Shown here: one piece after another, positions 6,952 to 13,394 of the stretch
Numbering within the stretch: the stretch's first letter is position 1
Layout: each line of letters begins with the position of its first letter
DNA from: a virus
IMG/VR virus record: IMGVR_UViG_3300042554_000003
Span: 1 to 24,582 of that record
DNA: 24,582 bases
Strand: one strand, 5' to 3'
Notes under the pieces: model-generated
Told to the model about the DNA's origin: nothing
The model's input: the letters and a program-made list of their open reading frames with translations, nothing else
The model's database searches: none
Position numbers and translations under genes: made by a program

Positions 6952-8512
6952 TTGTTGGACTTGCAAGAAGTTCAGCGCCCATAATGGCAATCTTGATTGG
7001 GTCAGTGCCCGACACCTCGTAAACGCGGTCACGCAGCTTCAACGTCATGCCCAGCCGACGCCAAAGAACACGCGTGCCCCATGTGCCGGTTTTGCCCATA
7101 GAGCGCCAGTGTTCGTTGCTCCAAGTGTGGCCACCATCGTCAGACCAACGCAACATGACTTGAGGGTCGATGCCAAAGGTTTCAATTAAAGATGACTCAA
7201 TCAGTATTCTGCCGCCCGCAGACGCAGGCGCTTCCCAAACAAGGAAATCACCACCTTCAGTAAGCAAATCGTCGTTAGCGCTAGATGTGTCAACAATTAC
7301 AGGTGTTGTGGTAATGCTTGCGCTAATTGCGCCAGTCTCAGCATCAAGCTGAAGTGAATGCTGGGCGGTACGCTTTAAATCGTTTGTGCTTGTAGGCAAA
7401 GCCCGCCATGATCGAAGCCACTTTTGCACCGAGCCAGCGTCCGAGAACACGTTCAGGTCAAACGCGTAAATGTTACCAAGTTCATGGTCGCCCACAACAA
7501 TTTCGTTGCTAAACGACATTTGGCAGTTTGAACGGTGGCGGGTAAAGCTGCCATTGATGAACGCGGCCCGTTCGTGCCAAAGTGATGTGGCAACGTCAAA
7601 AACCCATGTGCTGTTGGCCGAAGGAAAAATTAAGACATAAAACGAATGACCGTCTTGCTGGTAAGTGTAGGCAATAGCATCGCTCATGTTGGCGTATTGC
7701 TGAATTTGCCATTCAACTGCATGAGTAGAGATGCGCTGCGCAGTGTATCCGTTGGCGCGGTAAACAATACCTTTTCCACGGGCGTCAGCACCCAACCAAA
7801 AAATGCCGTTGTCTAATTTGGCAACAGAAAACGCGGCAATACAGCCTATTTCGTTAAATGCGCCTTGAACGGGGCTAAGTGGAAAATCAAGACCGCCTGA
7901 GTTGTACCAAACTTCAACGGTGTTAGTGCCAAACAACCAAGCTTCGCGGTGATCCACAAGAATCGACACCAAGCCGTCAGGAGAGCCTTCAGCGCTTGCA
8001 AATTCAAGCGGGTCGATGGATGTACCGTCTAGCAAACTTGTGACCCATAAACGCTGGCTATTGGGTTCGTTGAACACAAAATAACCGTCCAAATAACCCA
8101 CAGTGACGGCGCCGGGGAAATCAGGATCGTCAATCTGCTTAAATTCAAGCGTCAAGCTGTTGTAAATAAAGCTAGGGCCATTGCAAGCAATGAACAGCTG
8201 CGTCCCGTTGTCCGACATGCTGACAGGGCCAGCAGAGCCTGAAACAGTGCCGATGGCAGAAGCACCCCAAATTGAAGTAATTTTGTACAGCGTTTCACCA
8301 GAAACAGCGTACCCATACCCACCAAACTGCCACAGGCCGCGAATGGGGCCGTCGCCCATGTTAGCAAGAAGGCGCAATCCGGGGGCGCGGTTTAAAAACC
8401 CCGGCTCTTTACCGCCTTCGGGTATGGCCTCGGGAAACAAATTGACCATGCGGCTGTCTGCCGCATTGACGCTGCGGGCTACATACGATGACCCAAGGAT
8501 CGGCGTTTTCAT
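6944..8512 (-). CDS. Packaged DNA stabilization protein, P22 gp10-like tail hub
   Basis: The protein has 522 residues and starts at 8512 in a TGATG overlap with the gp4-like gene. The opening MKTPILGSSYVARSVNAADS, then RMVNLFPE and APGLRLL, is typical of the P22 gp10 packaged-DNA stabilization family. The body is a series of beta-strand repeats with Gly/Trp/Tyr turns, consistent with a beta-propeller-like hub. P22 gp10 is 472 residues, so the length is close. In P22 it forms a hexameric ring under gp4, seals the filled head and holds the tailspikes and needle. The neighbouring gp4-like gene strongly supports the call. Confidence 0.9.
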   Translation of the reverse strand: MKTPILGSSYVARSVNAADSRMVNLFPEAIPEGGKEPGFLNRAPGLRLLANMGDGPIRGLWQFGGYGYAVSGETLYKITSIWGASAIGTVSGSAGPVSMSDNGTQLFIACNGPSFIYNSLTLEFKQIDDPDFPGAVTVGYLDGYFVFNEPNSQRLWVTSLLDGTSIDPLEFASAEGSPDGLVSILVDHREAWLFGTNTVEVWYNSGGLDFPLSPVQGAFNEIGCIAAFSVAKLDNGIFWLGADARGKGIVYRANGYTAQRISTHAVEWQIQQYANMSDAIAYTYQQDGHSFYVLIFPSANSTWVFDVATSLWHERAAFINGSFTRHRSNCQMSFSNEIVVGDHELGNIYAFDLNVFSDAGSVQKWLRSWRALPTSTNDLKRTAQHSLQLDAETGAISASITTTPVIVDTSSANDDLLTEGGDFLVWEAPASAGGRILIESSLIETFGIDPQVMLRWSDDGGHTWSNEHWRSMGKTGTWGTRVLWRRLGMTLKLRDRVYEVSGTDPIKIAIMGAELLASPTNA

Positions 8513-9228
8513 CAGTAGTTGCCAGCGTATATGTTAAAGCGTTGACGATTTGACACAATTGCGTACGGCATTGACATCACGTCATCTGGGTTGTTGATGC
8601 GCTTCAAGTTGCGCTTGCTTGTCATAGCGATGCGCTTTACTTGCTCACTTGGCTCAATGCCAAACTCGGGCGCAATTTCCATTGCCAAGTTATAAGTAAA
8701 CGCTCGCAAATAGCCTGGCGGAAACAACATTTGCGTTGCCAACGTAGCAGGTTGAGTTAGTTTTTCAACAGAAATAAAGTGCCATTCCAAGTCCCGCGTA
8801 GGTTGCGGGTATACCGTCATGGTAAAATTGGGGTATGTGTTATTGACAAAAATAACTTGCGGGTATGTGGACGTTACGGTCTTAACCGCAATGCCGTCAT
8901 ACTGTTGCTGATTGATAAACTTAATGCCAAAAGACACGTTTGTGCCTGGATCACGGTAATAAGTTGCATCGTCTAGCAACACTGGGCGCAGGCCCACAAA
9001 GTTGCCAGTTGGGCCAAGCGTTCGTGTAATCTGGCCCGCAGGCCAAGTAAACATTTGATCTTGTGTGGCAAACACCGAAAGTCGCTCGGTATTCCACGAA
9101 TCAATCATTTGATCGAGCGCCGTCAAGGCGTCGGTTGACATATCCGCCGTAGGTGTTTCACCTTCAGCCAGTACACCTAGCAAACGCAATGCTCGGTTAA
9201 TTTGATCGCCAGCGGTGTACGTTGCCAT
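8512..9228 (-). CDS. Tail accessory factor, P22 gp4-like head completion protein
   Basis: This 238-residue protein begins MATYTAGDQINRALRLLGVL and has the segment TALDQMIDSWNTERLSVF, a hallmark of the P22 gp4 tail accessory family. It contains predicted N-terminal helices, a central beta-rich domain with YPQPTRDLEWHF, and a C-terminal helix (FTYNLAMEIAPEFG) leading to a basic tail. P22 gp4 (166 residues) binds the portal as a 12-mer after packaging and carries a muramidase-like activity. I cannot see that activity here. Start 9228 is two bases after the 61-residue gene ends, and the gp10-like gene overlaps its stop. Confidence 0.88.
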   Translation of the reverse strand: MATYTAGDQINRALRLLGVLAEGETPTADMSTDALTALDQMIDSWNTERLSVFATQDQMFTWPAGQITRTLGPTGNFVGLRPVLLDDATYYRDPGTNVSFGIKFINQQQYDGIAVKTVTSTYPQVIFVNNTYPNFTMTVYPQPTRDLEWHFISVEKLTQPATLATQMLFPPGYLRAFTYNLAMEIAPEFGIEPSEQVKRIAMTSKRNLKRINNPDDVMSMPYAIVSNRQRFNIYAGNY

Positions 9229-9230
9229 AC

Positions 9231-9416
9231 TTAGACCTTTTCAATAATCACTTTTCTACGGCGCTTAACTTCCAGCACGTTTACAGGAGCCGCTTCAGGT
9301 TCAAAAGGCGTATCTAGATTGTAGCGTGCCCAGCCATTTTTTTCATCAGCAACAGCCTCAAGTTCCATTGTGGCCACTTTAGCGCCATGAATTGGATGTT
9401 TGAGATAAATGTTCAT
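9231..9416 (-). CDS. 61-residue conserved-looking structural-module protein
   Basis: The protein begins MNIYLKHPIHGAKVATMELE and ends in a basic stretch (VKRRRKVIIEKV). It lies between a putative decoration gene and the gp4-like gene, two bases from the latter. It has no membrane segment and no known motif. The start codon sits five bases after a strong hairpin and has no free Shine-Dalgarno sequence, so expression may be low or structure-controlled. An internal ATG at residue 17 is an alternative start. Small proteins of this type at this spot may take part in head-tail joining, but the function is unknown. Confidence 0.65.
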   Translation of the reverse strand: MNIYLKHPIHGAKVATMELEAVADEKNGWARYNLDTPFEPEAAPVNVLEVKRRRKVIIEKV

Positions 9417-9421
9417 GGTAG

Positions 9422-9444
9422 AAAGGGGGTGATTAGCCCCCTTT
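9422..9444 (-). terminator. GC-rich hairpin, possible terminator or attenuator
   Basis: AAAGGGGG and CCCCCTTT form a perfect 8-bp stem with a 7-base loop, between the 150-residue gene and the 61-residue gene. On the minus strand the stem is followed only by TTTCTACC, so it is a weak intrinsic terminator at best. It may instead act as a partial stop or as a 3'-end protector for capsid-module mRNA. Confidence 0.55.
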
Positions 9445-9447
9445 TGG

Positions 9448-9900
9448 TTAGGATGCTACTAATGGAACAGAATACCACTGAGTAGTAGAAGACGCTACCA
9501 ACAATGAACTGGTAAGGTTTGTAATGCTATACGCACCGTTAGCCGCAACCGCATTGATTGCCCCGCCAGTGGCGGGATAAATATTCAACGCGCCAGCAGC
9601 GGTGTTTTTAACAATAATTACCATACCAGCTACCGCTGTAGGCAAAATTACGCCTTTAGTACCATCTGCCGCCGAAACGACATTGATACCCTCAGCTAGT
9701 GCAGCAGCATTGCCTTGAGTACTGCCCGCCGCCGCAACAGCAGCAACAGGAAGGCGAATAGCGCCGGTTGACGTGCCGGTTACGGTCGTAGCGGTTATGG
9801 TTGTAGCGGTCACTGTTTGCAACGCTGACGCGCCGGTTACGGTTACGCTTTCAAATTCAGGGTCGCTAAACGCGACGCCTACAGCTTTTGTATTTGGCAT
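9448..9900 (-). CDS. Putative head decoration / minor virion protein
   Basis: The protein has 150 residues. ATG 9900 is preferred over an in-frame ATG at 9936 because AAAGGA lies at the right distance upstream. The protein is rich in Ala, Thr, Val and Gly, as in beta-rich virion proteins. Its N-terminus MPNTKAVGVAFSDPEFESV is nearly shared with the 133-residue protein at 20813-21214. The middle has TVTATTITATTVTGTSTGAI repeats, and the C-terminal ~90 residues (GTKGVILPTAVAGMVIIVKN) resemble small beta domains found in phage fibres. Its place two genes after the coat protein suggests a capsid surface or tail role, which I infer from position. Confidence 0.6.
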   Translation of the reverse strand: MPNTKAVGVAFSDPEFESVTVTGASALQTVTATTITATTVTGTSTGAIRLPVAAVAAAGSTQGNAAALAEGINVVSAADGTKGVILPTAVAGMVIIVKNTAAGALNIYPATGGAINAVAANGAYSITNLTSSLLVASSTTQWYSVPLVAS

Positions 9901-9918
9901 GATGTTTCCTTTAAAAAT

Positions 9919-9934
9919 GAGGGCCAAAGCCCCC
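9919..9934 (-). promoter_or_regulatory. Intergenic hairpin GGGGGC-TTTG-GCCCTC
   Basis: A 6-bp RNA stem (one G-U pair) with a TTTG loop sits in the 44-base gap before the 150-residue gene, upstream of its AAAGGA ribosome binding site. It is a close relative of the hairpin at 10406-10419. Confidence 0.5.
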
Positions 9935-9944
9935 ACTTAAGTTT

Positions 9945-10373
9945 TTAAGCCACGCGATAGATTGAGTACGCTGCATCACCTGTTTTGCGGAAACGAAACG
10001 TGCCAGATGTGTTGCTGGTTTTAGTCAGCGAATCTTGCACCGTGTCGTTACCAACAAGGGTGTTACCCGTGCCAGCGGTAAAAACTACATCATTTGCTGC
10101 ATTGTCACCAATATTGATAAATGAGCAGTCAAATGTTGAGCCAACTTTAAGGCTAGTAAATGCAGCGTCAAGCAATGCGCCTGTTGGGAACACATAGGCT
10201 CCCGCGTCTGTGCCGCCTGAGTCCATGGTACACACACCAGCAGCTAAATTTTCTGCGGTGATAGTAACAGCCGCGCCAGTTAACGCGACAGGTGCACTAG
10301 TGTTAGAAAAACTGATTTCGCCGAGATTGCCGTCACCAACTTGGTAACCGCTTGCGCCATTAGGTAAAGCCAT
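9945..10373 (-). CDS. Putative capsid decoration protein
   Basis: The protein has 142 residues starting at ATG 10373 with TAAGGA upstream, and is the first gene after the coat protein. It is rich in Ala, Gly, Thr, Asn and Ser and starts MALPNGASGYQVGDGNLGEI. A C-terminal half with FINIGDNAANDVVFTAGTG and a final SGTFRFRKTGDAAYSIYRVA looks like a compact beta sandwich. There is no signal peptide or membrane segment. Small beta-rich proteins immediately after the coat gene often decorate the capsid, and this is the main support for the call. A fibre-like domain is the alternative. Confidence 0.6.
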   Translation of the reverse strand: MALPNGASGYQVGDGNLGEISFSNTSAPVALTGAAVTITAENLAAGVCTMDSGGTDAGAYVFPTGALLDAAFTSLKVGSTFDCSFINIGDNAANDVVFTAGTGNTLVGNDTVQDSLTKTSNTSGTFRFRKTGDAAYSIYRVA

Positions 10374-10405
10374 GATAATTTCCTTAAAAAGATGTTAAGA
10401 CGAAA

Positions 10406-10419
10406 GGGGCCAAAGCCCC
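10406..10419 (-). promoter_or_regulatory. Intergenic hairpin after the coat gene
   Basis: GGGGC-TTTG-GCCCC is a perfect 5-bp stem with a 4-base loop, eight bases after the coat protein stop and 32 bases before the next start. It is followed by TTTCGTCTTAAC, which is a poor U-tract. A partial terminator or an mRNA-stabilising hairpin for coat mRNA is plausible. Confidence 0.5.
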
Positions 10420-10426
10420 GTTCAGA

Positions 10427-11638
10427 TTAGCCCCACATGCGGCAAGCCATTTGTGGGCGGATTGTGCTGAAACCGTACAAAACGTCAATACGGCAAGGCA
10501 TCCGGTCATTGTTAATATCGTACTGGCGAACCACACGCAAACTAATACCGTTGTGAACAGCGCGGGCAGCCATGTCAACACCTTGGGGCAACAACAAGTC
10601 AGCAGTTGCAAACGTGATGGCATCCTTGTGATAGATCAAGTTTTGAGCGTACTGAGTAGAAGCAGCGCCCACAAAGGTCACAGTACCGCCAGTTGCAGGC
10701 AACACGTCCACAGTAGCCAACGCATGTGCGGCGGAGTACATAGGAGCAACAGTTACAGTCCAAGTACCAGATGAGGCCGTAACGGTAGTCAAAGCCACAA
10801 ATTGGAACAAAGAGCCTGTAGATTCACGAGTCTGTGGGTTAACAGCATTGCAACCGCTGACAGTGAACACGTCACCAGCATTGATTGTTGTTGACACAGA
10901 ACCTTGCTCCAACAGAATGGTCGATGAACCTTCGGCAGTCACGCCAGGGGTTTTAACCAGTGTAGTTGAGGTGGTGAGGCGTGAGCCAGTTGTGTGTTGC
11001 TTGATAGACTGAGACATGTTGACTTCTTCAAAGCCCAACACGCCAGTGCCCATCATGCCGTTTTTAAACTGCTTGCTGATAGTGTCGGTAGGGTTAAACA
11101 AACCCTTCATGCCTTCAACCAAACCAGCGTTAGCGGCTGGGTTGACGGTGGCATAACGTGGAGACATGCTGGCAGCGTTTTCGTTCAACTTTTGCTGGGC
11201 TTGCAACAGCACCAAAGAAGTTGAAGGCGTAGTGCCAGGTGTACCAACGGTGTTACCAATGGTTTTGTACGCATTGGCAACGTCAGCGTCAATGCTAGAG
11301 GCCAACTGGCTGATACGTGGCTTTAGGACACGTTCTGCAAAGTCGTCCAACTGCATGGTCAATTCAGCGGATGTGAAGTTAACACCAATGTGCTTTTGGT
11401 TTGCCACAGTCAAAGTGGTGAACTGTTCGTTGTCGTCCTGAACTTGCAGGGCGGCGCCGTCAGTAACCAAAGCGCGGTCGGGCAAACGAATACGCAATGT
11501 AGAGCCAATTTTGGCACCTTCAACAGCAAAAGAATCGTCATACTGGCGGTTCACGTTGCGTGTCAAAACGAGGTTGTTTTCCAAGATCTCCAACGCTTTG
11601 CGTGTGATCATGTCAATCGTCAGAATACTATTAGACAT
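10427..11638 (-). CDS. Major capsid protein, P22 coat (gp5)-like
   Basis: The protein has 403 residues starting at ATG 11638 with AAAGGA upstream. The opening MSNSILTIDMITRKALEILE, the NNLVLTRNVNRQYDDSF segment and GSTLRIRLPDR match the P22-type coat protein family, whose fold is HK97-like. Residues ~225-310 form a Thr/Val/Gly-rich beta segment (from about LVKTPGVTAEGS to TVTVAPMYSA), where P22 coat carries its inserted domain. P22 coat has 430 residues, so the size fits. The gene directly follows the scaffold gene, as expected. It should be the most abundant virion protein, and its own ribosome binding site is strong. Confidence 0.92.
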   Translation of the reverse strand: MSNSILTIDMITRKALEILENNLVLTRNVNRQYDDSFAVEGAKIGSTLRIRLPDRALVTDGAALQVQDDNEQFTTLTVANQKHIGVNFTSAELTMQLDDFAERVLKPRISQLASSIDADVANAYKTIGNTVGTPGTTPSTSLVLLQAQQKLNENAASMSPRYATVNPAANAGLVEGMKGLFNPTDTISKQFKNGMMGTGVLGFEEVNMSQSIKQHTTGSRLTTSTTLVKTPGVTAEGSSTILLEQGSVSTTINAGDVFTVSGCNAVNPQTRESTGSLFQFVALTTVTASSGTWTVTVAPMYSAAHALATVDVLPATGGTVTFVGAASTQYAQNLIYHKDAITFATADLLLPQGVDMAARAVHNGISLRVVRQYDINNDRMPCRIDVLYGFSTIRPQMACRMWG

Positions 11639-11659
11639 TTAAAGTCCTTTCAAAAAAAT

Positions 11660-12445
11660 TTAGCGAAGTCGCTGCGCTTCTGCTTTGCGAATCTGGCGAT
11701 TGCGTTCGGCTTCGATCCATTCCGAGGTAGACATGGTTTTGATTGACCGAGGGTCAGTCGTATCATGGCTCGGGCTTCCCGAAGACCGCGCAGTCACCGG
11801 ACTAATTGGCGTTGGCGCAGATGTTGTTTTCTTCACCGGAGGATTATCAGCCAATTTGACTTCAATCTTTCCGATTTCGCGTGCCTGCATCAAAGGCGGC
11901 AAACGGGCGATGCGATCAGCCTCTTTTGGGTTTGTCCCTAGCCAATAAGCTAGATCAGGCCCAATATCAGAATACTGAATTGTCTCCGCCATTACGTCTG
12001 TGATTCGCAGCTTGGGGTTGTACACAACGTCTTCAAAATCGTCGTATTTGTCCCGTGCTTTTTCTTCACGTTCGCTGTAGGCTTCTACAATTACAGCTTG
12101 CTCTTTTTGACGATCCCGTTGAGCTAACAATTCTTCGGCTTTTTTAAATGCCAGTGCTTCCGCATAGGCATCAGGGCTTTCAAAATTGTCAATCGACGGA
12201 ACTGTTGTTGGAGCAACTGGCACGGCTTGCCGTGCGGCTTGTTCACGTTCCCATTTGCGTTGTTCTCTTGCGAGGCGCTTGCCAATAGCAGCATCGAGTT
12301 CGTCTTGCGTAAATGTTTTTAACGCAGATTGATCGGGCTGGTTCTCAGCTACTTCCGGCGAAGGTACAGCAGTGTCAGGTGTGGCCGTCACACTTTGCGC
12401 TGGCGCGGAGTCAACTTCCGCTAGGTTTTGGACTTCTTCAGTCAT
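11660..12445 (-). CDS. Capsid scaffolding protein
   Basis: The 261-residue protein is highly charged and lacks hydrophobic core features. An acidic, Pro/Ala-rich N-terminus (1-45) is followed by FTQDELDAAIGKRLAREQRK and a long helical region with coiled-coil character (~45-150). A flexible Ser/Pro/Thr linker (~200-235) leads to a basic C-terminal helix (SEWIEAERNRQIRKAEAQRL). A helical body with a basic coat-binding tail is the usual scaffold design. It lies immediately upstream of the coat gene, with 21 bases between. In P22 several hundred scaffold copies guide shell assembly and then leave. Two hairpins precede the start. Confidence 0.85.
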   Translation of the reverse strand: MTEEVQNLAEVDSAPAQSVTATPDTAVPSPEVAENQPDQSALKTFTQDELDAAIGKRLAREQRKWEREQAARQAVPVAPTTVPSIDNFESPDAYAEALAFKKAEELLAQRDRQKEQAVIVEAYSEREEKARDKYDDFEDVVYNPKLRITDVMAETIQYSDIGPDLAYWLGTNPKEADRIARLPPLMQAREIGKIEVKLADNPPVKKTTSAPTPISPVTARSSGSPSHDTTDPRSIKTMSTSEWIEAERNRQIRKAEAQRLR

Positions 12446-12450
12446 TCTTT

Positions 12451-12482
12451 AACTCTTTAGAGTTCCCGGTGAACCTCACCGG
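12451..12482 (-). promoter_or_regulatory. Two tandem hairpins covering the scaffold ribosome binding site
   Basis: In the 43-base gap before the scaffold gene, CCGGTGA-GGT-TCACCGG (12466-12482) is a perfect 7-bp stem with a 3-base loop. AACTC-TAAA-GAGTT (12451-12464) is a 5-bp stem that includes the Shine-Dalgarno-like AAAGAG before ATG 12445. There is no T-tract, so translation control or mRNA processing seems more likely than termination. Confidence 0.5.
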
Positions 12483-12488
12483 TAAGGT

Positions 12489-12968
12489 TTAAAGCATTCG
12501 CGTAAGCACACGTTGACCAGCGGTAAGGCCAGTAGCAAACGTAATACTTGTTGTGCTGGTTTCAGTATAGTCTACGTTGAACTCTTTGACTAGTCCATCG
12601 ACAATTACCATTAAAAATCCACCAAGCCCGTATTCAGGCACAGTAAACACAGTTTGCGTTGCGGTTGCAACAGTGACTGGGTTTTGAGCGCTTTGAGCGC
12701 TGTTGATTCCGTTGGCAGTCCAAATCAAATTGTCGCTTGAATCTTTAAGCGTCAATGAATATTGAGAAGGGCCAAACCACACGTTTGCTTCACCCCGCGA
12801 GTCCAAAATTACAGGGTTTGCGTTGGTAAAGTTTGCCGTGCTGTCGGTGTAAGTAGCCAAAGGCGTTGAGGTTCCGCTGGCGTACGTGAACAGTTTTCCG
12901 CCGACAAGAGGTACTCCTGCCGCAGTAAAAAACTGCATTTTTGGTGAAGGGCTAAGTGTTGCGGTCAT
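12489..12968 (-). CDS. Tail spike/fibre N-terminal (virion-binding) domain protein
   Basis: This 159-residue protein begins MTATLSPSPKMQFFTAAGVP and continues with LVGGKLFTYASGTSTPLATY and NPVILDSRGEANVWFG. This pattern is widespread in the N-terminal head- or tail-binding domain of phage spikes and fibres, and its layout resembles the P22 tailspike head-binding domain. The usual long depolymerase or shaft region is absent. Residues ~95-159 form a second small beta domain (TVFTVPEYGLGGFLMVIVDG). It may be an adaptor that docks other fibres, or a truncated spike. It begins two bases after the chaperone-like gene, with only a weak ribosome binding site. Confidence 0.7.
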   Translation of the reverse strand: MTATLSPSPKMQFFTAAGVPLVGGKLFTYASGTSTPLATYTDSTANFTNANPVILDSRGEANVWFGPSQYSLTLKDSSDNLIWTANGINSAQSAQNPVTVATATQTVFTVPEYGLGGFLMVIVDGLVKEFNVDYTETSTTSITFATGLTAGQRVLTRML

Positions 12969-12970
12969 AG

Positions 12971-13387
12971 TTAAGGGGCCACAGGCCAGTCAATAGTCCA
13001 AGGAAAGCCAGTTTGCAATGTAATGTCACGCAAACTTTGACGATAAGTTGCCCAAGCTGCTTTGTCAACTGGCGCGTCTGCAAGTTGTGTCCAGTCTGAT
13101 GCTGACAACGCTCGGTTGCGGTTGTCACGCATAGCTTGCGTATGTGCAGCGTCAACAGCTGCTTTAGACTCGTTGCCCATTTCAACCACGCTGTGCTTGG
13201 TGTACCACTTGCCGTCAATCTGCTCAACGCCGTCGCGGTACGCGTGTTGGTAGCGGGTTGTTTGCGCTTGCGGGCCTTCAAAAACCACATCGTATAGGCC
13301 ATCTAGTGGCCCGCTGGTGTTGGGGTACAAGTCTCGCAAATCTTTTTGCAACACAACCGCACCTGTTTCTTTGATTCTGATTTGCAT
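12971..13387 (-). CDS. Phage tail assembly chaperone-like protein
   Basis: The protein has 138 residues. The C-terminal part, RDNRNRALSASDWTQLADAP then AAWATYRQSLRDI and FPWTIDWP (residues 87-136), is the pattern of the phage tail assembly chaperone (APC-type) domain often found next to tail fibre genes. The N-terminal part (1-70) is a small mixed domain with YPNTSGPLDGLYDVVFEGP and a basic/aromatic stretch (TTRYQHAYRDGVEQIDGKWY). Such proteins help fibres fold or attach. Its neighbours on both sides are fibre-like genes, which supports the call. Confidence 0.75.
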   Translation of the reverse strand: MQIRIKETGAVVLQKDLRDLYPNTSGPLDGLYDVVFEGPQAQTTRYQHAYRDGVEQIDGKWYTKHSVVEMGNESKAAVDAAHTQAMRDNRNRALSASDWTQLADAPVDKAAWATYRQSLRDITLQTGFPWTIDWPVAP

Positions 13388-13394
13388 AATGTGT

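Noticed and set aside
10384-10623. 79-codon minus-strand open frame inside the coat gene end
   Set aside because: It overlaps the coat protein in another frame, has no ribosome binding site support, and its Leu/Cys-rich product looks like an out-of-frame reading.
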